In this document: positions 1-6,476 of the stretch, piece by piece
Layout of the letters: each line of letters opens with the position of its first letter
Numbering within the stretch: the first letter of the stretch is position 1
NCBI GenBank assembly: GCA_023489065.1
Contig: JAMDCL010000001.1
Span: 1-8,501 of the forward strand
DNA: 8,501 nt
Direction: 5' to 3'
Source: Deltaproteobacteria bacterium
Lineage (GTDB): Bacteria; JAMCPX01
Translations under genes and position numbers: made by a program
The notes under the pieces: generated by a model
What the model was told of the DNA's origin: nothing
Seen by the model: the letters and a program-made list of their open reading frames with translations, nothing else
Database searches by the model: none

Positions 1-30
1 AACACGACCTGTGCATCAAAGATACTGGAG
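1..30 (-). repeat. Inverted copy of a gatA segment at the window's left edge
   Basis: Bases 1-30 are the exact reverse complement of 1670-1699 inside gatA. Identity stops between 30 and 31 and may continue beyond position 1, outside the window. A 30-base exact match is far beyond chance at this scale. It supplies the last four codons and the TGA that end the membrane-protein reading frame. The most likely cause is a chimeric read or assembly join; a true inversion is possible. Confidence 0.9.
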
Positions 31-477
31 GTTCCCCATCATGGTAGAGATGATAAACGGTGAAAACCCGAATAAAATACCGCCGGCAATCCCTGCCATT
101 CTTTCTTTGGTCAGATGATAGACGAGTTTATAGGTAAAGTACGCACCCAGGACCACCGGCAGGAGTGCAAGCATGTTGAACACGACCGTTAACGGCAGGA
201 CCGGCAGCAGGAGGATCCCCGCTATCTCGTTGATGGGGGACGACCACACGTACGGTGCGCCGCTGATCGGGTAAAAAATGGTCTGGAGTTTCAAGGGAGA
301 TTGGTGCAGCGAGAACAAGGCGTGTTTGAACCACCACAGGTCCCATGCATAGAAATAAGAGTCTTTGATACCGAGAAGCCTTGAGTTAAAATCCACAATT
401 CCCGGGTACGTTACCGCAAGTGCAAGGACTACCATCACTCCGAAAACAATCGCATTGATTCTTGTTTCTTTCTTCAT
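16..477 (-). CDS. Multi-pass membrane protein, GT-C glycosyltransferase-like N-terminus; 3' end broken at the window edge
   Basis: Reads as 153 residues and then TGA. The ATG at 477 is chosen because an AGGAGGAG-like site lies just upstream, and upstream in-frame Mets would run into gatA. Residues about 8-27 are a first membrane helix ending in AVTYPGI. Next comes a polar loop with D39, D46 and the aromatic run WDLWWF, then FYPISGAPYVW and hydrophobic segments at about 84-119 and 127-146. This resembles the N-terminal part of GT-C-fold glycosyltransferase-like membrane proteins, whose first external loop carries acidic residues; full members have several hundred residues, so this is only the first part. 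Codons up to N149 (position 31) look authentic. L150-L153 and the stop lie inside 30 bases that are an inverted copy of gatA, so the stop is probably not the real C-terminus. The gene starts 19 nt after the gatA stop and is probably cotranscribed with it. Family assignment is tentative; the donor and acceptor substrates cannot be told. Confidence 0.6.
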   Translation of the reverse strand: MKKETRINAIVFGVMVVLALAVTYPGIVDFNSRLLGIKDSYFYAWDLWWFKHALFSLHQSPLKLQTIFYPISGAPYVWSSPINEIAGILLLPVLPLTVVFNMLALLPVVLGAYFTYKLVYHLTKERMAGIAGGILFGFSPFIISTMMGNLQYL

Positions 478-496
478 ACGGCTCCTCCTGTCGTGT

Positions 497-1960
497 TCAA
501 TGAATATCGGGTTTCTTTTTATACCACTGTGTTTCCTGCTCATACGCATGGGCTGCATTCAGTATGGTTTTTTCGTCAAACTGTTTGCCGATCAACTGCA
601 TGCCGACAGGAAGGTTGTTGTCCGTAAAGCCGCAGGGGATGGAAATACCCGGCAGGCCGGCGAGGTTCAGGGGTATGGTAAATATGTCGGACAGATACAT
701 TTTGAGCGGGTCATCGAGCTTCGACCCGAGCTTAAATGCCGGCGTAGGACTTGTGGGTGCGATGATAAGGTCGCACTTTTTAAATGCCCCGGTAAAGTCG
801 TCCGCTATGAGTCTTCTCGCTTTCTGGGCTTTGCCGTAAAAGGCGGAATAATAACCTGCGGAGAGCGCAAACGTGCCAAGCATGATCCTCCGCTTCACCT
901 CCCTGCCGAAGCCCTGCGCACGGGTATGTTTGTACATTTCCATGAGGTTCACGGGCCGTTCGGATCGATAACCGTACCGTACGCCGTCATACCGGGCAAG
1001 GTTGGAGCTTGCCTCCGAGGAAGCGAGTATGTAGTACACGGCAACAGCGTATTTGGTATGGGGAAGGCTGATATCGACAATTTTCGCACCGAGTCTTTTC
1101 ATGGTTTCTATCGCACTGTTTACGGCTTTTTGCACATCCCTGTCCATTCCTTCTATAAAGTATTCGGCCGGTACGCCTATGGTACAATTTTTCAATCCCT
1201 GGGACATGAGCGCGGTGAACGGTTCCACGGGTCTGTCCGCCGATGTCGAATCCTTCGGATCAAACCCTGCAATCGCCTCAAGCAAAAGTGCGGAATCATA
1301 AACCGTTTTTGTCATGGTACCGCCCTGATCCAATGATGATGCAAACGCAATCATACCATACCTGCTTACCCTGCCGTAGGTCGGTTTCAGTCCTACGATA
1401 CCGCATAAAGCAGCCGGCTGACGTATAGAACCGCCGGTATCGGTGCCGAGTGCGCCGAAGGCCATGTCCGCTGCGACCGCACTTGCGGAGCCTCCGCTGG
1501 AACCGCCGGGGACCGAATCGGGTGCCCAGGGATTGCGTGTCGGCCCAAAATACGATGTCTCGGTTGAAGATCCCATTGCAAACTCATCCATGTTTGTTTT
1601 ACCGATGATTATTGCCCCTGCTGCCTTGAGTTTTGTAATGACCGTTGCGTCGTACGGCGGAATAAAATTCTCCAGTATCTTTGATGCACAGGTCGTGTTG
1701 ATTCCCTTTGTTGTAAATATATCTTTCACGGCTATGGGTATACCGCACAATCGCGAGGGTACCTTACCCTGAAGCATTTTTTCTGCATTCCTGACCTGTT
1801 CATCGATGTGTTCCTTATCAAGACGTATGAAGGCGTTTAACGCAGGATTCACATGCTCTATCCTTTGTAAAAGTTCATCGACAACCTGCCGCGGCGTTGT
1901 TGCACCCTTTCTATAAAGCTCTGCAATGTCTTGTATACTTGATTCGTACAGCTTCATCAT
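497..1960 (-). CDS. gatA: Aspartyl/glutamyl-tRNA(Asn/Gln) amidotransferase subunit A
   Basis: Glutamine-hydrolysing subunit of the GatCAB complex. It releases ammonia that GatB uses to convert Glu-tRNA(Gln) or Asp-tRNA(Asn) to the correctly amidated form in the cytosol. The 487-aa length is normal. The amidase-signature triad is complete: K79 (in GIPIAVKD), cis-Ser S154 (in PGGSSGGSAS) and S178 (in DTGGSIRQPA), the same numbers as in the well-studied Staphylococcus aureus enzyme when counted from the first Met. GKTNMDEFAMGSS (120-132) is also typical. The ATG at 1960 overlaps the gatC stop as ATGA, which supports this start and suggests translational coupling; a second Met follows immediately. 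gatB is not adjacent, and a membrane-protein gene follows after 19 nt. A 323-aa open frame on the opposite strand is a shadow. Confidence 0.98.
   Translation of the reverse strand: MMKLYESSIQDIAELYRKGATTPRQVVDELLQRIEHVNPALNAFIRLDKEHIDEQVRNAEKMLQGKVPSRLCGIPIAVKDIFTTKGINTTCASKILENFIPPYDATVITKLKAAGAIIIGKTNMDEFAMGSSTETSYFGPTRNPWAPDSVPGGSSGGSASAVAADMAFGALGTDTGGSIRQPAALCGIVGLKPTYGRVSRYGMIAFASSLDQGGTMTKTVYDSALLLEAIAGFDPKDSTSADRPVEPFTALMSQGLKNCTIGVPAEYFIEGMDRDVQKAVNSAIETMKRLGAKIVDISLPHTKYAVAVYYILASSEASSNLARYDGVRYGYRSERPVNLMEMYKHTRAQGFGREVKRRIMLGTFALSAGYYSAFYGKAQKARRLIADDFTGAFKKCDLIIAPTSPTPAFKLGSKLDDPLKMYLSDIFTIPLNLAGLPGISIPCGFTDNNLPVGMQLIGKQFDEKTILNAAHAYEQETQWYKKKPDIH
1670..1699 (+). repeat. gatA-internal partner of the edge inverted repeat
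   Basis: This stretch encodes part of the N-terminal third of GatA, around the residues NTTCASKIL, and fits the protein without disturbance. It is therefore the native copy, and the copy at 1-30 is the displaced one. Confidence 0.9.
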
Positions 1961-2259
1961 TCTATGACCTTCGGCACAACAAAATATCCATCCATGGAGC
2001 CCGGGGCATTGGCAACCGCCATATTCTGCGTTGCCTCTGGCGTACCCTCTTTTACCGGCGTATCGGGACGCAGCCTTTGCGGGCCGGGCAACGGACTTGC
2101 CATGGGTTCCACAGCATCAAGTTCAAGCTCGTCGATCTGGCTTATGTATTCGAGTATCGCCTGGAACTGCGCACTGAAAACCTTCAACTCGTCTTCCGTA
2201 AACTCGAGCCGTGCCAGCTCCGCCACCTTTTTTACGTCTATGGTTATCTTTTCTGCCAT
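1957..2259 (-). CDS. gatC: Aspartyl/glutamyl-tRNA(Asn/Gln) amidotransferase subunit C
   Basis: Small GatCAB subunit that wraps around and stabilises the GatA-GatB interface. The product is 100 residues, usual for the family. It begins MAEKITIDVKKVAELARLEF, the characteristic N-terminal helix, and contains FSAQFQAILEYISQIDELEL and a VEPMASP segment, with the common C-terminal ending GYFVVPKVIE. The ATG at 2259 is preferred over an in-frame Met 14 codons upstream because GAGGT sits about 5 nt before it, and because the family alignment begins here; the longer form would also start beside the 28-bp palindrome. The stop overlaps the gatA start by ATGA. Whether it has its own promoter is unclear: a TAGAAT hexamer lies just upstream, but I see no matching -35 box. 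Confidence 0.96.
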   Translation of the reverse strand: MAEKITIDVKKVAELARLEFTEDELKVFSAQFQAILEYISQIDELELDAVEPMASPLPGPQRLRPDTPVKEGTPEATQNMAVANAPGSMDGYFVVPKVIE

Positions 2260-2291
2260 AACTACCTCTATGGTTATTCTATCATGAATTA

Positions 2292-2319
2292 GGAGGGGCA
2301 CGTTGCAACGTGCCCCTCC
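2292..2319. repeat. Perfect 28-bp palindrome (REP/MITE-like or hairpin)
   Basis: The 28 bases are fully self-complementary around the centre GTTGCAAC, with outer arms GGAGGGGCACG and CGTGCCCCTCC. In RNA they would form about 12 GC-rich pairs with a 4-base loop. On the minus strand the hairpin lies about 30 nt after the lipoprotein stop and 33 nt before gatC, but it is followed by TAATTCATG and not a U-run, so it is not a canonical intrinsic terminator. Palindromes with this general form (a GGGGC arm and a TTGCAA-type centre) occur as dispersed intergenic repeats in many bacterial genomes. It could be such an element, a weak terminator or attenuator, or an mRNA end-stabilising hairpin. It is the only copy in the window. 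Confidence 0.85.
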
Positions 2320-2349
2320 ATTATCGGCCTTATCTCCTCTTCCTCTATG

Positions 2350-4257
2350 TTAAGGTGTTATTGTAATAGGTATTAATACGTACTCGCTTCCATTATTCGC
2401 AATATTTGGTGAAGTGAGAGTAAGTTGTATGTACCCGCTTCCGGTAGTTGTTCCGGCTGTAACACTAAATACGCCCATATTCTGGGCACCGGCATCATAT
2501 GATCCCGGGAATACAGTTGCACCTGACAGAGAGGTACTCGGAGAAGCTGTAATAGTACTACTTGGAGCCAGTATATTGCCATTTTCATCTCCGAAATAGA
2601 CCACAAAGTTGGCAGTAGTGCCTGTAGGGATAGAGGCAGCTGTTGGTATATATGAGATTGACGGAGATCCTGAATAAACAACTGTAATACTATTCCATAC
2701 CGCGGTTTGAGAAAACCACTCGCTATTTGTTGGATCAACAGCAGGCGCTGAATATGTAGCCCCTGCATACCTTGGCCAATACCATTCACTATCGGTCGTA
2801 GAGGTTACAAAAGGTGAAATATATTCAGTGGGAGGTATCACGGAGTTGCCATAGGTAACGGTAGTTAGAGGGGATGCACCAGTTATCGTATCTGTGAAAC
2901 AATCACCACTGCATGCTGTACCTGTGTTATTGAAATACCATGTAGTATAAGCATCATAAACACCATCGTTATTAGCATCAATCCATGGATCACCCTGATG
3001 TATTACAGGTTCACCTGGATCATGTACACCGTTCTGATTAACATCATCAAACCACTCTTCTCCGTACGCGTATGCTATAACCTGATTGTCTCCGTTCATT
3101 TTGGTATTATACACGTTAACAAATGGTATCCTTAAACTTATATCCATTGGCAAGGATATAAGACTTTGCTGTGGCAGTACACTGGAATATAATGTTGTCG
3201 ACGCCTTTCCACCAGATGTGTATGCAACAGGATCTATTAAACCGCCCCTTGAAGAAAAATACACAGGTGTGCCATCTGGTACCGGGTTTGAATACCTATC
3301 TGTCAAATAAACAGTGATCTTTGTTTGTAAACCGTACATCACAAGTCCTTGGATAGAAGGTATTGAACTTGGATCCTGGGCTATCCCAAAATGCACGCCT
3401 CCTGCAACTGGTCCTCCGTCTATGACAATCCAGACGGAATTGGTAAATGTCTGCCCGCTTATCATATATGCCGCCGTTATGAGGGCTACACCGGAATGTG
3501 TGCCGGTGTTAAATATGGCCGTTGCCGTTCCGCTGGTAATAGGCGTTGTAAATGAAGTACCAAGGCTGTTGCCGCTGGTCGATACAAACTTACATCCACC
3601 GCCGGGGTTATTATTGATGGTGAATGTCGCTATTGTCCCATTTGGAACTGCGTTACCTGCGGCATCACTTGCCGTAAGTATCAAGGTGGTTCTATAGGGA
3701 TTGAACGGCCATACCCTCAGCTCTGTCGCAGTTGCCGTTAGGTTGGAAGCAGCAAAGGTGGTTGAGGTAGTACCTGTACCTGTGCCGGTACCTGTACCTG
3801 TACCGGTACCCGTTCCTGTCCCGGTTCCTGTTCCTGTCCCCGTAGATGTTGATGTAAAGCTAACAAAGGTATAATTGCTTAAACCTCCAACACTTGCTGT
3901 TATCTGTGCCTGACCGGCAGTTGCCGGACTCTGCAAATTCAGAGATGCCGCACCTCCAAGAGTGGCTATCGTGGCACTCTGGCCTGCAGAGCTTCCCGAT
4001 ACCATAAAATTACCGTTTGTCGTCTGGAAAACAACCTGCGTGCCATCGGTGATCTTTGTACCCGAAAGCGACTGTATCTGTGCCGTTACCTGTGTAGTCG
4101 TTGTGCCGTCAGCAGGAATTGATGATGAGGCCGGGAATACCTGAAGGAAGTAGGCGTTGGAAGTAGTAGAACTTGTGGTCTTTTCGGAACATCCCGACAA
4201 GACGGTTAAGGGAAGCAAAAGCAGGAAACATCCTGTTATAATCCTTGCAATTTTCAT
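2350..4257 (-). CDS. Secreted Ig-like (invasin/Big-type) lipoprotein with Gly-Thr linker and calcium-loop motifs
   Basis: Predicted surface or periplasmic lipoprotein of 635 aa with no recognisable enzyme domain. Residues 1-23 form a lipoprotein signal ending in the lipobox LSGC, with C23 the lipidated residue. Ser at +2 would favour outer-membrane sorting under the E. coli rule. Residues about 35-135 form an Ig-like/Big-type domain (SIPADGTTTTQVTAQI then VVFQTTNGNF). Residues 140-163 are exactly 12 Gly-Thr dipeptides. A second Ig-like domain spans about 168-280 (LTASDAAGNAVPNGTIATF) and a third about 285-360 (DRYSNPVPDGTPVYFSSRGG). Two EF-hand-like loops follow at 405-413 (DVNQNGVHD) and 427-435 (DANNDGVYD), then a C448/C453 pair in a low-similarity stretch, and a last Ig-like domain at about 525-635. 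Such proteins usually serve adhesion or cell-surface structure; the ligand is unknown. AGGAGG lies about 6 nt before the ATG. It is divergent from deoB and appears more AT-rich than its neighbours. Confidence 0.9.
   Translation of the reverse strand: MKIARIITGCFLLLLPLTVLSGCSEKTTSSTTSNAYFLQVFPASSSIPADGTTTTQVTAQIQSLSGTKITDGTQVVFQTTNGNFMVSGSSAGQSATIATLGGAASLNLQSPATAGQAQITASVGGLSNYTFVSFTSTSTGTGTGTGTGTGTGTGTGTGTGTGTTSTTFAASNLTATATELRVWPFNPYRTTLILTASDAAGNAVPNGTIATFTINNNPGGGCKFVSTSGNSLGTSFTTPITSGTATAIFNTGTHSGVALITAAYMISGQTFTNSVWIVIDGGPVAGGVHFGIAQDPSSIPSIQGLVMYGLQTKITVYLTDRYSNPVPDGTPVYFSSRGGLIDPVAYTSGGKASTTLYSSVLPQQSLISLPMDISLRIPFVNVYNTKMNGDNQVIAYAYGEEWFDDVNQNGVHDPGEPVIHQGDPWIDANNDGVYDAYTTWYFNNTGTACSGDCFTDTITGASPLTTVTYGNSVIPPTEYISPFVTSTTDSEWYWPRYAGATYSAPAVDPTNSEWFSQTAVWNSITVVYSGSPSISYIPTAASIPTGTTANFVVYFGDENGNILAPSSTITASPSTSLSGATVFPGSYDAGAQNMGVFSVTAGTTTGSGYIQLTLTSPNIANNGSEYVLIPITITP
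3769..3840 (-). repeat. 72-bp tandem hexamer tract coding (Gly-Thr)12
   Basis: Twelve 6-bp units of the form GGN ACN encode the linker between the first two Ig-like domains of the lipoprotein. Codon use is not uniform. The first five units (N-terminal side) use GGA/GGG for Gly and the last seven use GGT/GGC. The Thr third bases largely follow an A-C-A period, which implies growth by 18-bp blocks. Gains or losses of whole units keep the reading frame, so the tract could vary in length between strains. Confidence 0.9.
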
Positions 4258-4274
4258 AGAGCCCTCCTTTAATT

Positions 4275-4303
4275 TTTACTATAACAAAAATTTGTTTTAT
4301 TGT
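4275..4303 (+). promoter_or_regulatory. Weak candidate promoter for deoB-ribF-aroE
   Basis: TTTACT (4275-4280) and TATTGT (4298-4303) are separated by 17 bp, each matching 4 of 6 consensus bases. A transcript would start around 4310, leaving a short leader with the GGAGG site. The boxes overlap the opposing lipoprotein promoter, so the two directions would compete. Only 66 bp separate the divergent genes, so some promoter for the plus-strand operon must lie here or inside the lipoprotein gene. Confidence 0.3.
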
Positions 4304-4306
4304 ATA
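4278..4306 (-). promoter_or_regulatory. Candidate sigma-70 promoter for the lipoprotein gene
   Basis: On the minus strand, TATACA (4306-4301, 4 of 6 to the -35 consensus) lies 17 bp before TATAGT (4283-4278, 5 of 6 to the -10 consensus). The start site would fall about 15 nt before the AGGAGG of the lipoprotein gene. A short inverted repeat, AACAAA-AA-TTTGTT, at 4283-4296 lies between the boxes and could be an operator or simply AT-rich sequence. Confidence 0.45.
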
Positions 4307-4323
4307 GCATACATGGAGGCAGG

Positions 4324-5517
4324 ATGCAAACTATGGATGCACAAATAAAAAAAATAATGTTAATCGTTCTTGACGGTGCCGGTATCGGCGAAGCGCCGGA
4401 TGCCGCTGAGTACGGCGATGCCGGCAGCAACACCCTTATCAATACGGCAAAGGCCACGGGCGGGTTCCATGTACCGAATTTGTACAGGTTAGGGCTTGCC
4501 AATATAGCCGACTTCCCGTTCCAGAAACCGGCAGACAGCCCTGCCGGATGTTATGGCAAGGCAATGGAGCTTTCCAAAGGCAAGGACACGACGACAGGCC
4601 ACTGGGAGATCATGGGCTTGATTACGGACAAGCCCTTCCCTGTATTTCCCCGCGGCTTTCCCGAAGCGATCATATCCGCCTTTGAATCGGGCATAGGCAG
4701 AAAAGTGCTCGGCAACAAGCCTGCCTCAGGTACCGCAATTCTGGACGAGCTTGGACAGCGCCACAGGGAAACCGGCATGCCCATCGTCTATACGTCCGCG
4801 GACAGTGTATTCCAGATAGCGGCACACGAAGATATCGTCCCGGTACAGGAGCTTTACCGGTGGTGTGAAATAGCGCGCAGGATAGTGGATCCCTACCATG
4901 TGGAAAGGGTCATAGCAAGGCCGTTTACCGGCGGACCGGGACATTTCAAGAGAACAGAGAGGAGAAAGGATTTTGCCGTTCCTCCTCCCGGCACCACGGT
5001 TCTGGACATCCTGAAAGCCCACGGCATGGATGTTGCTGCCATCGGTAAAATAAACGACATCTTTTCGGGCAGGGGGATAACGCATGCAATTCATAGCGGT
5101 TCAAATGAACAGGGAATAAAAGAAACAATCAATGCATATAATCAGATTAAATCGGGTATTGTTTTTACAAACCTTAACGATTTTGATACTCTGTACGGGC
5201 ATCGCAATGACCCCGTCGGTTTTAAAAATGCACTCGAATACTTTGACACACGGTTAAAAGACATTATGGATGTTATGGACGATAAGACCCTGCTCCTCAT
5301 AACCGCGGACCATGGGTGCGATCCGACGACGGCAAGCACCGACCATTCAAGGGAATATGTGCCTTTGCTCGCGTACAGGCGCGGACTGTCGGGTAAAAGC
5401 CTTGGTATACGCCATGGCTTTTGTGATACCGGCAAGACGATCTTAAAGGCATTTTCCCTCGATGCGGATACGAATGGTGTTGACTTTATCGATTTTATAT
5501 TTACAAATAAACTATGA
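4324..5517 (+). CDS. deoB: Phosphopentomutase
   Basis: Interconverts (deoxy)ribose 1-phosphate and 5-phosphate, linking nucleoside breakdown to the pentose phosphate pool; a cytosolic, Mn-dependent member of the alkaline-phosphatase superfamily. Counted from the ATG at 4324 the product is 397 aa, the usual size. Metal and active-site elements are all visible: D17 in VLDGAGIG, the phosphate-accepting Thr cluster T89-T91 in GKDTTTGHWEIMG, the D288...H293 pair in DFDTLYGH, D329-H330 in TADHGCD, and H341 in STDHSREYVPLL. The cap region contains YTSADSVFQIAAHED, typical of DeoB. The start at 4324 follows GGAGG by 4 nt; ATG at 4333 (13 nt spacing) or 4300 (before the GGAGG) are alternatives. The TGA overlaps the ribF start by ATGA, so translation is likely coupled. 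No purine nucleoside phosphorylase or deoxyribose-phosphate aldolase gene, common deo partners, is seen here. Confidence 0.97.
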   Translation: MQTMDAQIKKIMLIVLDGAGIGEAPDAAEYGDAGSNTLINTAKATGGFHVPNLYRLGLANIADFPFQKPADSPAGCYGKAMELSKGKDTTTGHWEIMGLITDKPFPVFPRGFPEAIISAFESGIGRKVLGNKPASGTAILDELGQRHRETGMPIVYTSADSVFQIAAHEDIVPVQELYRWCEIARRIVDPYHVERVIARPFTGGPGHFKRTERRKDFAVPPPGTTVLDILKAHGMDVAAIGKINDIFSGRGITHAIHSGSNEQGIKETINAYNQIKSGIVFTNLNDFDTLYGHRNDPVGFKNALEYFDTRLKDIMDVMDDKTLLLITADHGCDPTTASTDHSREYVPLLAYRRGLSGKSLGIRHGFCDTGKTILKAFSLDADTNGVDFIDFIFTNKL

Positions 5518-6476
5518 TCCCCCAGGACACTACAAAAAAAATAACGTCGAAAAAACTTGACGGCTGTGTTATTACCATTGGCAATTTCGATGGCGTACAC
5601 CTTGGTCACAACTATATCCTGGAGCAGACGATCTCGAGGGCAAAGCTCCTCGGTACCATTCCTGTGGTCATGACCTTCGAACCCCACCCGTATAAATTTT
5701 TCAACCCGAACGAAAAAAACTATCTCCTGCTCCCGTTTGAAGAAAAATATGCGCGTATAAAAAAGACCGGCATCGAGACGATTATCATAACCGAATTCAC
5801 CATGGATTTCGCACGGATGTCCCCTCACGAGTATGCACGCAGGATTCTCAAGGAACTGATAAATCCCTCAACGGTTGTTGTCGGCCACAACTTCACCTTC
5901 GGCAGGATGGCGAGCGGTGATGTATCTTTGCTGAAAGGGTTCGGCAAGGAATACGGCTACAACGTCATTATCGTTGATCCGTACGTTATAGACGGGAAAG
6001 TGGTCTCCAGCTCAAGGATCCGCCAGCACATACGGTACGGCCAGATACAAGAGGCCGCACGGTTTTTGGGCTATAACCCTTATATAAGGGGCAAGGTCGT
6101 TACCGGCACGCACCGTGGAACCAATGTACTCGGGATACCGACCGCAAACATCGAAACCGCATGGGAACTCCTGCCGCAGCGTGGTGTGTACGCCGTTAAA
6201 ATCCTCTACAAAGACAGTCAGCTCTATGGTGTGGCAAATATAGGGATCAACCCGACATTCGGCGGGCATGAGCTGAAAATAGAAGTACACATACTCAACT
6301 TCGATAAGAATGTAGTCGGTGAGGACATGACCGTCGAATTCGTCCGGAAAATACGGGACGAGGTCAGATTTTCCACCTCCGATGAATTAAAACAAAAGAT
6401 CTTCGAAGACATCGAGGCTGCGAAAAAGATGTTCTCTCTCAGTACCGATGCAAAACACAGAAGGGTTATCGTATGA
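5514..6476 (+). CDS. ribF: Bifunctional riboflavin kinase / FAD synthetase
   Basis: Phosphorylates riboflavin to FMN and adenylates FMN to FAD in the cytosol. The 320 aa cover both domains. The N-terminal nucleotidyltransferase part (about 17-185) has GNFDGVHLGH at 23-32, TFEPHPYKFF at 54-63, VVVGHNFTFGRMASGD at 121-136 and the SSSRIR loop at 165-170. The C-terminal flavokinase part (about 186-308) has RGKVVTGTHRG, GIPTAN at 207-212 (the PTAN nucleotide/metal-binding motif), RGVYAV at 223-228, and E256 in the EVHILNF motif as the expected catalytic Glu. The last ten residues (after about 310) are a short tail beyond the usual end. It starts in the deoB stop and ends in the aroE start, both ATGA overlaps. 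The deoB frame continues past plausible Shine-Dalgarno positions, so expression probably relies on translational coupling. No frameshift or missing motif is seen. Confidence 0.97.
   Translation: MIPQDTTKKITSKKLDGCVITIGNFDGVHLGHNYILEQTISRAKLLGTIPVVMTFEPHPYKFFNPNEKNYLLLPFEEKYARIKKTGIETIIITEFTMDFARMSPHEYARRILKELINPSTVVVGHNFTFGRMASGDVSLLKGFGKEYGYNVIIVDPYVIDGKVVSSSRIRQHIRYGQIQEAARFLGYNPYIRGKVVTGTHRGTNVLGIPTANIETAWELLPQRGVYAVKILYKDSQLYGVANIGINPTFGGHELKIEVHILNFDKNVVGEDMTVEFVRKIRDEVRFSTSDELKQKIFEDIEAAKKMFSLSTDAKHRRVIV

Noticed and set aside
365..1336. Long plus-strand open frame (323 aa) opposite gatA and the membrane gene
   Set aside because: It lies antisense to gatA, which has its full catalytic triad and family length; the translated product shows no family motifs and has basic, Cys-rich low-plausibility composition.
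2292..2319. Canonical rho-independent terminator for the lipoprotein gene
   Set aside because: The stem is strong, but only two scattered Ts and mixed bases follow it on the minus strand; left as a palindrome of uncertain role.
2373..2789. 138-aa minus-strand frame inside the lipoprotein gene
   Set aside because: Shifted-frame shadow of the lipoprotein 3' region; no sign of a frameshift, since the main frame is continuous with Ig-like sequence to its end.
3769..3840. Possible CRISPR-like or non-coding tandem array
   Set aside because: The units are contiguous hexamers without spacers and are in frame with the lipoprotein, encoding Gly-Thr.
5142..5828. 228-aa minus-strand open frame across the deoB/ribF junction
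   Set aside because: Antisense to two confidently identified genes, with no recognisable motif or matching ribosome site.
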